In this document: piece after piece, positions 37,265 through 45,286 of the stretch
Layout of the letters: the number at the start of each line of letters is the position of its first letter
Position numbering within the stretch: the first letter of the stretch is position 1
Origin: Ponticoccus litoralis
GTDB lineage: Bacteria > Pseudomonadota > Alphaproteobacteria > Rhodobacterales > Rhodobacteraceae
Direction of reading: 5' to 3'
NCBI RefSeq assembly: GCF_039769985.1
Contig: NZ_JBDNCH010000002.1
Span: forward strand, 3,286,001 to 3,350,000
DNA length: 64,000 nt
The notes under the pieces: generated by a model
Databases searched by the model: none
Seen by the model: only the letters and a program-made list of their open reading frames with translations
Told to the model about the DNA's origin: nothing
Translations under genes and position numbers: made by a program

Positions 37265-38680
37265 ATGAGCGACATCCTGATCGTCGATGACGAACGCGAC
37301 ATCCGGGAACTGATCGGAGACATCCTCGAAGACGAGGGGTTCACCACGCGTCTTGCCGCCAACAGCCAGGAGGCGATGGCCGAGATCAATTCCGAGCCAC
37401 CGGCACTGCTGATCCTCGACATCTGGCTGAAGGACAGCAAGATGGACGGGATCGACATTCTCAAGACGGTGAAACGGGACAACCCGGATATCCCGGTGGT
37501 GATCATCTCGGGGCATGGCAATATCGAGATCGCCGTGGCGGCGATCAAGCAGGGCGCCTACGATTTCATCGAGAAGCCCTTCAATATCGACCAGTTGCTG
37601 GTGGTGATCCGCCGCGCGATGGAGACCTCTATCCTGCGCCGCGAGAATGCCACCCTGAAGCGCGGCGACGTGAAGGCGGCCGAGATGATCGGCGACAGCG
37701 CCTCTTTCCGCACACTGGTGGGGCAGCTCGACAAGGTGACTAAGTCGAACGACCGCGTGATGCTGACCGGCCCGGCGGGCTCGGGCAAGGAGGTGGCGGC
37801 GCGCTACATTCACGGCCAGTCGGCGCGCGCCAATGCGCCCTTCGTGACGGTGAACTGCGCCGGCGTCGAACCCGAGATGATGGAGGCCATGCTCTTTGGC
37901 CGCGAATCCTCGAAGCGTGGCATCGAGCCGGGCCTGCTGGAGCAGGCGCATGGGGGGTGATCTACTTCGACGAGGTCGCCGACATGCCCAACGGCACCCA
38001 GTCCAAGATCCTGCGCGTGTTGGTGGACCAGCAGTTCACCCGCGTCGGCGGCGCCGACAAGGTGCGGGTCGACCTGCGGGTGATCTCCAGCACCAACCGC
38101 GACCTGCAGTCCGAGATCCGAGGCCGGGCGCTTCCGCGAAGAGCTGTATCACCGGCTGAACGTGGTGCCGATCGCGGTGCCCTCGCTGGCGGAACGGCGC
38201 GAGGATATCCCGGTTCTGGCGCGGCATTTCATCGAAGCCTGTCACAGCGGGCAGGGCCTGCCGATCCGCGAACTGACCGAGGACGCCGTGGCGCTGATGC
38301 AGACCATGTCCTGGCCCGGCAACGTGCGGCAGCTGAAGAACCTCGTGGAGCGGGTGCTGATCCTCGGCGACGGCACCGGCCCGATCGAGGCGCGCGAACT
38401 GCCGCAGGAAACCACCGGGCGCGACGACGGCGAAGAGCGGGTGGTGCTGTCGGGCACGCTGGCCACGATGCCGCTGCGCGAGGCGCGCGAGGCCTTCGAA
38501 CGCGAGTACCTGCTGACGCAGATCAACCGCTTTGGCGGGAACATCTCGCGCACCGCCTCTTTCGTGGGAATGGAACGCTCGGCGCTTCACCGCAAGTTGA
38601 AGTCCTTGGGCGTCGTGACCTCGGCAAAATCGGGCGGACGTATTGCCCATGTGGACGATGCCATGCAGGAAGTGTCCTGA
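37265..38680 (+). CDS. ntrX: nitrogen-linked response regulator NtrX, frame broken twice
   Basis: The receiver domain starts MSDILIVDDERDIRELIGDILEDEGFTTRLAAN and has the acceptor in LLILDIWLKDSKMDGIDIL. The AAA domain has TGPAGSGKEVAARYIH and VIYFDEVADMPNGTQ; the C-terminal Fis-like helix is NRFGGNISRTASFVGMERSALHRKLKSLGV. It also lacks GAFTGA (LFGRESSKRGIEPGLLEQAHGG instead). The first break is a G run at 37950-37957 shortened by one; the second is ATCCGAGG at 38116-38123, where one base too many interrupts SEI-x-AGRFREELYHRL. The restored length of about 470 residues is normal. It pairs with NtrY 24 bp upstream. Confidence 0.9.
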
Positions 38681-38708
38681 TTCCAAGGGACAGCCGGGGA
38701 CAAGGGAT

Positions 38709-39329
38709 ATGAACAGAAGACGGTTTTGCAGCCTCCTTTCCGGGGCGGCGCTGGTTGCGGGCTGCGGCATGCCCGCGGACGAGATGGCCCAGTCGCGGGC
38801 GGTCATGGCCTTCGCCGAAGGCCGCAGCACCGAAGAGGCCAAGATCGCGGCGCTGACGCGGCGGTTGCTGGACCTCGGGCCGAATGTCTCGTCCGAGGAA
38901 GCGGCCCGGGCGGCGCGGATCGCGGTGATGGAGCCGCTGGACTGGGCGGTCGAGTGGCAGGTCACCGACCCGCCGCTGCTGCACAACACCAAGGTCAACA
39001 ATGGCCTCAGGCCACGCGGCCTGTGCAAGGACTGGGCCGACGATCTGGAAATGCACATGCGGGCGCAACGCTTCCAGACCCTCGACCTGCACCGCGCCAT
39101 CGCCAATTCGCGGAATGTCCGGCTGGAGCATTCCACGCTGATCCTCTCGGCCAAGGGCGACCCGATGGAAAAGGGCCTTGTCCTCGATCCCTGGCGGCAG
39201 GGGCAGGGCCGTCTGTACTACGTCGGGGTCACCGAAGACCCGCGCTATGAATGGGACCGCCGTGCCGATGTCTTCGCCTGGAAGCGCCAGTGGCAGGACG
39301 AGGCGCGGGCGGAGATCCGCGGCCAGTGA
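38709..39329 (+). CDS. predicted lipoprotein with a transglutaminase-like Cys-His-Asp pattern
   Basis: The N-terminus MNRRRFCSLLSGAALVAGCGM is a lipoprotein signal with the lipobox LVAGC, so the mature protein should be membrane-anchored in the periplasm. About 206 residues long. In the body I see GLCKDWADDL, LEHSTLILSA and GLVLDPWRQGQGRLYY: a Cys, His and Asp in the order and local settings of transglutaminase-like or NlpC-like enzymes. The enzyme assignment is my inference, not a family I can name. It lies 28 bp after ntrX and may be cotranscribed. ATG at 38709 is chosen for the signal peptide. Confidence 0.7.
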   Translation: MNRRRFCSLLSGAALVAGCGMPADEMAQSRAVMAFAEGRSTEEAKIAALTRRLLDLGPNVSSEEAARAARIAVMEPLDWAVEWQVTDPPLLHNTKVNNGLRPRGLCKDWADDLEMHMRAQRFQTLDLHRAIANSRNVRLEHSTLILSAKGDPMEKGLVLDPWRQGQGRLYYVGVTEDPRYEWDRRADVFAWKRQWQDEARAEIRGQ

Positions 39330-39519
39330 CGGGCGCGTCGCGGGCCGCCTGCGGTGGCAAGCGCCTTGATGCAACGGCCTGCGCGGTCCCGGGCGCCGCG
39401 AAGGCGCTTGGCGCCAAACGCGACCGCCGCGCCACGGGGCGGCGGGCTCTGCCACGGCTGGCGTTGACCCGCCGGGCGGGCCGTGTCACTCCGGCAGGGC
39501 AATTCCTCGGGGACGGTCC

Positions 39520-40897
39520 ATGAAGGTCATCATTTGCGGCGCGGGGCAGGTCGGCTGGCAGATCGCCCGCCACCTTGCCGGAGAGCGCAACGACGTCACC
39601 GTCGTGGACAACAATCCCGACCTCGTGCGGCGCGCCACCGATACGCTGGACGTGCAGGGCATCGCGGGCTTTGCCTCTTACCCGGACGTGCTGGATCAGG
39701 CCGGCGCGGGCGATGCCGACATGATCATCGCCGCGACCTATTCGGACGAGGTGAACATGGTCACCTGCCGGGTCGCGCATTCGGTCTTTTCCGTGCCGCG
39801 CAAGATCGCCCGCCTGCGCGCCGAAAGCTACCAGAAGGCGCTGTACTCCGACCTGTACCGGCGCGACCACATGCCCATCGACGTGGTCATCAACCCCGAA
39901 CGCGAGGTGGCCGAGGCCGCCTTTCGCCGCCTCTCCGCCACCGCGGCCTTCGACACCGAAGAGTTCCTTGGCGGCAAGGCCCATCTGATGGGGCTGCTGA
40001 TCGACGAAGGCTGTCCGATCGTGAACACGCCGCTTCGGCAGCTCACCGACCTGTTCAGCACCCTGCGCGCGGTCGTGGTGGGCATCCGGCGCGACGACAC
40101 GCTGTTCGCGCCGGAATCCGGCGACCAGCTGTTCGTCGGGGACAGCTGCTATCTCATGGTCCACGACGAGGACGTGCAGCGCGCGCTGGAGATCTTCGGC
40201 AAGTCACAGCGCAAGCAGGAGCGGGTGGTGATCATCGGTGGCGGCAATGTCGGCCTCGCCGTCGCGCGGCGGCTGGAGCAGGGGCCGCGCCGCATCCGCG
40301 TCAAGGTGATCGAGCGCAACCGCTCGATCGCCGAACGGGCGGCTCGAGGATCTGGAACGCACCATCGTGCTGCACGGCGACGGGCTCGATCCGGCGCTGC
40401 TGGCCGAGGCCGGTGTCTCGCGCTCGGACGCGACGCTCTGCGTGACCGACGACGACAAGGTGAACACGCTGGCCGCCGTGCGCGCCAAGGCGGCGGGCTG
40501 TCCCATGGTGATCGCGCTGATCAACGACCCGACGCTGGTGCCGCTGATGGATGCGCTGGACATCGACGCCTACATCAACCCGCGCGCCACCACCGTCAGC
40601 TCTATCCTGCGCCACATCCGCCACTACCGCGTCAGCGCGGTCTATTCCATCGGCGACGCCGAGGCCGAGGTGATCGAGGCAGAGGTCATGTCGACCTCGC
40701 CGATCTCGGGCTCGCTGATCCGCGAGATCGACTTTCCCGAAGGCGTGCTGGTGGGCGCCGTGGGCCGGGGCGACCAGATGCTGAAACCCACCGGCGCCCT
40801 GCGGATCGAAGAGGGGGACAAGATCGTGATCTTCGCCCTGTCGGGTGACGTGCCGGAGGTCGAGCGCCTGTTGCAGGTCTCGATCGACTTCTTCTGA
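39520..40897 (+). CDS. trkA: Trk potassium uptake regulator TrkA, frame broken near 40345
   Basis: TrkA binds NAD(H) and gates the TrkH channel. The N-terminal Rossmann domain reads MKVIICGAGQVGWQIARHLAGERNDVTVVDNN, a second one starts RVVIIGGGNVGLAVARRLEQG, and each is followed by a TrkA-C region (the last is EVMSTSPISGSLIREIDFPEGVLVGAVGRG). The restored length is about 458 residues. The frame changes at GGCTCGAGGATC (40340-40351). Removing one base joins SIAERAA to DLERTIVLHGDGLDPALL, again recreating CCAGG if the original codon was CAG. Its stop overlaps the trkH start by one base. Confidence 0.93.
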
Positions 40898-42408
40898 TGC
40901 TGGGCATCCTCTCGCGCCTGCCGTTCTTCCTGTCCATCATGGGGCTGGCCTTCCTGTCGATGCTGGTGCCCGCGGGTTATGCGCTGGCCATCGAGGAATT
41001 CCACGACGCGCGCAGCTTCTTCTACGGCACGGTCCTCGGGCTGACGCTGACGGCGCTGATGGGGCTGGCGCTGGGGAACAGGGACCACAACCGGTCGGCC
41101 CTGCGGCTGCTGCTGCAACTGGCGGCCAGCTTCCTGATCCTGCCCGCGCTCATGGCGATTCCCTTCCACGAGGCGGTGCGCAACACCACCTACGTCAGCG
41201 CCTATTTCGAGATGGTCTCGAGCATGACCACCACCGGCGCGACGATCTTCGATGCGGCGCGGCTGTCGGGGCCGGAACACCTGTGGCGCGCGCAGGTCGG
41301 CTGGATGGGCGGCCTGCTGATGTGGATCGCCGCCTCGGCCATCCTGGCGCCGCTGGCGCTGGGGGGCTTCGAGGTGACCGCCAGCGGCGAGCCGGGGCAG
41401 ACCATCCTCGACGGCTCTGCCCGCAGCGGCACCGGCACGCCCGGCCAGCGGGTCTGGCGCGCCACAGAGGTGCTGGTGCCGATCTACGCGGGGCTGACGC
41501 TGGGGCTGGCGGTGATGCTGCTGGTGGCGGGCGACCCGCCGCTGGTGGCGCTCAGCCATGCCATGGCGGTGCTGTCCACCTCCGGCATCACGCCGCTGGC
41601 CTCGCTGGGCGCCGCGCCCAGCGGTCTGGCCGGAGAGATGATCCTCTTCTGCTTCCTCTTCTTCGCGCTGTCGCGGCTGACGTTTTCCTCTGACACGCGC
41701 AACGGGCAAAGCCTTTGGTACGACCCGGAATTCCGCATGGGTATCCTGCTGGTCGCCGCCGTGCCCGCCGCGCTCTTTGTCCGGCACTGGGCCGGGGCCT
41801 TCGACGTCGGGCAGGAACAGGACTGGGTCACCGGCGTTCGGGCGCTGTGGGGCGCGCTGTTCACCGCGATGTCCTTCCTGTCGACCACCGGCTTCCTGTC
41901 GGGCGACTGGGACACCGCGCGGGCCTGGTCGGGACTGCCGACGCCGGGGATCATCCTGATGGGCCTCGCGGTCATCGGCGGCGGCGTGGCGACCACGGCG
42001 GGCGGCGTCAAGCTGCTGCGGGTCTACACCCTTTACGCCAACGGCCTGCGCGAGATGGAGCGGCTGATTCACCCCTCGTCGGTGGGGCGTGCCGGGCTGA
42101 TGGGGCGCCGCACCCGGCGCGAGGGCGCCTTCATCGCATGGGTCGTGTTCATGCTGTTTGCCATCATGATCGCCGCCCTGACGCTGATCTTCGGCAGCTA
42201 CGGGCTGACCTTCGAAGAGGCGACGGTGGTCGCGGTCGTGGCGCTGTCCAACACCGGACCGCTTGCGCAATACGCCGCCGCCGAACCGATCAACATGAGC
42301 GCATGGCTCTGGGACACCAAGCTGATCATGTGCCTTGCCATGGTGCTGGGGCGGCTGGAACTGCTGGCCTTCATCGTCATGCTGACCCCGGAAAGCTGGC
42401 GGGAATGA
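40897..42408 (+). CDS. trkH: Trk potassium transporter membrane subunit TrkH
   Basis: TrkH is the channel subunit of the Trk potassium uptake system. The 503-residue membrane protein contains the selectivity-filter-like repeats SSMTTTGATIF, MAVLSTSGITPL, MSFLSTTGFLSGDW and VALSNTGPLAQYA, each after a pore helix and between paired helices. The frame is intact. It starts at ATG 40897, sharing one base with the trkA stop. The next gene, hfq, begins 133 bp downstream. Confidence 0.94.
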   Translation: MLGILSRLPFFLSIMGLAFLSMLVPAGYALAIEEFHDARSFFYGTVLGLTLTALMGLALGNRDHNRSALRLLLQLAASFLILPALMAIPFHEAVRNTTYVSAYFEMVSSMTTTGATIFDAARLSGPEHLWRAQVGWMGGLLMWIAASAILAPLALGGFEVTASGEPGQTILDGSARSGTGTPGQRVWRATEVLVPIYAGLTLGLAVMLLVAGDPPLVALSHAMAVLSTSGITPLASLGAAPSGLAGEMILFCFLFFALSRLTFSSDTRNGQSLWYDPEFRMGILLVAAVPAALFVRHWAGAFDVGQEQDWVTGVRALWGALFTAMSFLSTTGFLSGDWDTARAWSGLPTPGIILMGLAVIGGGVATTAGGVKLLRVYTLYANGLREMERLIHPSSVGRAGLMGRRTRREGAFIAWVVFMLFAIMIAALTLIFGSYGLTFEEATVVAVVALSNTGPLAQYAAAEPINMSAWLWDTKLIMCLAMVLGRLELLAFIVMLTPESWRE

Positions 42409-42541
42409 GCGCGGCGTGCCCGGCGGGTCGCAAGTTGACGCGCGATTTCGCTTTTCGGCTGGAAACTCCCCGCCGGGCGCGACATACTCTGTCCGACGAG
42501 GGCGCCCGAGCGGGGCGCAAGGCAAGAATAAAGGCAAGTCA

Positions 42542-42781
42542 ATGGCTTCTGACAGACAGAACCTTCAGGACGCGTTTCTCAATCACGTCCGCAAGACGAA
42601 GGTTCCGGTAACGGTCTTTCTCATCAACGGGGTGAAGCTGCAGGGCGTGATCACCTGGTTCGACAATTTCTGCGTGCTGCTGCGCCGGGACGGCCAGTCC
42701 CAGCTGGTCTACAAGCACGCGATCTCGACCATCATGCCAAGCCAGCCGATCAACCTGTATGACGGCGAAGGGGACGCGTGA
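42542..42781 (+). CDS. hfq: RNA chaperone Hfq
   Basis: Hfq is a hexameric Sm-like protein that helps small RNAs pair with mRNAs. The 79-residue product MASDRQNLQDAFLNHVRKTKVPVTVFLINGVKLQGVITWFDNFCVLLRRDGQSQLVYKHAISTIMPSQPINLYDGEGDA has both Sm motifs, the DxF variant as NLQDAFLNHVRK, and the YKHAIS that binds poly(U). Length is short because the disordered C-terminal tail is missing, as usual in alphaproteobacteria. It overlaps hflX by four bases. Confidence 0.98.
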   Translation: MASDRQNLQDAFLNHVRKTKVPVTVFLINGVKLQGVITWFDNFCVLLRRDGQSQLVYKHAISTIMPSQPINLYDGEGDA

Positions 42782-44055
42782 AGGAACACGCTCCGCATGT
42801 GACCCGGGCATGGGTCGTGCATCCCGACATCAAGAGCGACCCGAACCGTCGGGACGCGCGCATGGCCTTGGAAGAGGCCGTGTCGCTGGCGCATGCCCTG
42901 CCGGGGCTTGAAATCGTCGGCTCCGAAGTCGTGCCCCTGCCGCGCCCCCATGCCGGGGCGCTGTTCGGCACCGGCAAGATCGCCGAGCTGAAAGACCGCT
43001 TCCACGATGCCGAGGTCGAGCTGGTGCTGGTGGACGGTCCCGTCTCTCCGGTGCAGCAGCGCAATCTTGAAAAAGAGTGGAAGGTCAAGCTTCTGGACCG
43101 CACCGGGCTGATCCTCGAGATCTTCTCGGATCGCGCCGCCACCCGCGAGGGTGTCTTGCAGGTCGAGATGGCGGCGCTGTCCTATCAGCGCACGCGGCTG
43201 GTCCGCGCCTGGACCCACCTCGAACGGCAGCGCGGTGGGCTTGGCTTTGTCGGCGGCCCGGGCGAGACCCAGATCGAGGCCGACCGCCGCGCCATCGACG
43301 AGCAGATGGTGCGCCTGCGCCGCCAGCTGGACAAGGTTGTCCGGACGCGCGAACTGCACCGCAAGGCGCGCGCCAAGGTGCCCTATCCCATTGTCGCGCT
43401 GGTGGGCTATACCAACGCCGGCAAGTCGACGCTGTTCAACCGCCTGACCGGCGCCGAAGTCATGGCCAAGGACATGCTCTTCGCGACGCTGGACCCGACC
43501 ATGCGCGCGGTGCGCCTGCCCACCGGCGCCGACGTGATCCTGTCGGACACCGTGGGCTTCATCTCGGACCTGCCGACGCAGCTGGTCGCCGCCTTCCGCG
43601 CCACGCTCGAAGAGGTGCTGGCGGCGGATGTGATCGTGCATGTGCGCGATATCTCGCACCCCGAATCCGAGGCGCAGGCCGAGGATGTGAACGCGATCCT
43701 CGCCGAGCTGGGCCTCGACGAGGAAACCCCGCGACTGGAGCTTTGGAACAAGCTCGACCGGCTGGACCCGGAGGGGGCCGAGGCGGTGGCCCTGCGGGCC
43801 GAGCGCGATGAGGCGGTCTTTGCGGTCTCGGCCCTGACCGGGGCCGGACTGGACGGCTTTCTGGAAGCGGTGACGGCGGCGCTGGGGGAAGAGACCCGGC
43901 AGGACAGGGTGCGGCTGGGTTTCGGCGCGGGCCGCCGCCGGGCGTGGCTGTTCGAGAAGGGGCTGGTCGAGGCCGAGACGCAGGACGAGGACGGCTATCT
44001 GCTGACCGTAAAGTGGTCCGCCGCCGACCGCGCCCGCTTCGACTCGATGGAGTAG
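42778..44055 (+). CDS. hflX: ribosome-associated GTPase HflX
   Basis: HflX splits stalled ribosomes. The 425-residue product has the N-terminal glycine-rich domain (AGALFGTGKIAELKDRF, PVSPVQQRNLEKEW, LDRTGLILEIFSDRAATREGVLQVEMAALSYQRTRLVRAW, GGLGFVGGPGETQIEADRR), then the GTPase domain with G1 GYTNAGKSTLFN, G3 DTVGF and G4 NKLD. GTG at 42778 overlaps the hfq stop, giving the classic hfq-hflX pair. The gene is intact. Confidence 0.96.
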   Translation: MKEHAPHVTRAWVVHPDIKSDPNRRDARMALEEAVSLAHALPGLEIVGSEVVPLPRPHAGALFGTGKIAELKDRFHDAEVELVLVDGPVSPVQQRNLEKEWKVKLLDRTGLILEIFSDRAATREGVLQVEMAALSYQRTRLVRAWTHLERQRGGLGFVGGPGETQIEADRRAIDEQMVRLRRQLDKVVRTRELHRKARAKVPYPIVALVGYTNAGKSTLFNRLTGAEVMAKDMLFATLDPTMRAVRLPTGADVILSDTVGFISDLPTQLVAAFRATLEEVLAADVIVHVRDISHPESEAQAEDVNAILAELGLDEETPRLELWNKLDRLDPEGAEAVALRAERDEAVFAVSALTGAGLDGFLEAVTAALGEETRQDRVRLGFGAGRRRAWLFEKGLVEAETQDEDGYLLTVKWSAADRARFDSME

Positions 44056-44341
44056 GGCGGGCAGCGTTCCGGGGGCGGGACATGGTCCGGCTGCCGGGAT
44101 GTGGCTACGGCCTGATTGCCTTGCGTGGCGCCGCTTGGCCTTGGCTCGCAGCCCTGACCGTGACCCCGCGGCCCTGCGTCTGATCTCGACGCGCTGGCCG
44201 CCGCCGTCCCGTTCAGGCCGTCCTTGCAGGGCGGACCGGGGTCTTCCCGATCCCCAGTTCGACGCGGCCCTGCGATTGGCTTCGATATGCTGACCGTCGC
44301 GCTCCAGCGCAGGCTTTCCGCGCGGCGCGGTCCAAGGCCTG

Positions 44342-45270
44342 TCAGATCACCGGTTCGCCGAGCCCCAGAATCCACTGCGCCGCGTCCAGCCGCGCCGCCT
44401 GTCGGCGCGAGGGCATGACGGGGGTGTTGGCCCAGACCCCGAGCGCGAAGGCCTGTTGCAGGAACAGCCGCGCCTGCGGTGTGGCGATCTCCCGGCCATA
44501 GCCCTGCCGCAGGGCCGTCAGCGCCGTTTCCCGCCCGGTCGCGCCCGGCGTCAGGACGCAGAGGTCCAGCGCCAGCGTGAAGAGATCGCGCAGGGGTTCG
44601 TCCTCGCGGGCATTTTCGAAGTCGATGCCCCAGAGCGCGCCACCCCCGGTCACGAGATTCGCAAGGGTCATGTCCCGATGGGTCACCGCGCGACAGGCGG
44701 GAGAGCCGCGTGCCGCCCCGGCCAGCGGGGTCAGCGCATCGACCTGCGCAACAAAGTCTTCGGGGGCGGGCAGGAGGCGGGCGCCCGAGCGGACAGCGTC
44801 CTTCAGGCGCGCGGCCCATGCCAGATGGCCCGCGGGCCGGAAGGGATGTGCGCGCAGGCTGAGATCGTGGAAGGCCGCCAGCCAGCCGCCCGCCTGCGCC
44901 GCAACCGCCGCGCCGCCTTCGCCCAGGGTCCGCAGGCTCTCGCCGCCCGGGTCGGTCATGATCAGCGCGTTGCGCGCCGCGTCGAAGCCCAGCACCGCGG
45001 GCACCCGCCGGCCCCGTGGGCCATCGCGGCGGCGACCTCGGCCTGTCGCGCCGCCTGCGCCGCCGCCCGCGCCGCGTTGCCCGGCCCCCAGACCTTTGCC
45101 ACGGTGGGTTGCGGCCCGCCCGCCACGCGGAAGACGGTCGCCCGCAGGGGTTTGGTCAGGGGTTTGAGCGGCGTCAGCGTCACCGCCCGTCGCGGCCAGA
45201 GCGTCCCCAGCGCCGCAAGCGCCACAGCAAGGGCCTTTTCGCCATCGAGATGGGTGGGCAGGCCGCTCAC
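44342..45270 (-). CDS. aminoglycoside/choline kinase-like phosphotransferase, frame broken near 45005
   Basis: The protein-kinase-like fold of this family phosphorylates small molecules. The N-terminal part starts MSGLPTHLDGEKALAVALAALG (GTG at 45270) and has TVFRVAGGPQPTVAKVWGPGN. After the break come VLGFDAARNALIMTDPGGESL, the catalytic loop VTHRDMTLANLVTGGG and metal-binding WGIDFENAREDEPLRDL. The frame changes at CACCCGC (45002-45008, plus strand): a C run is one base short. Restored length is about 309 residues. The substrate is unknown; the short gap to the acylase gene upstream suggests cotranscription. Confidence 0.78.
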
Positions 45271-45286
45271 CAAGGCCCTTGCCGCC

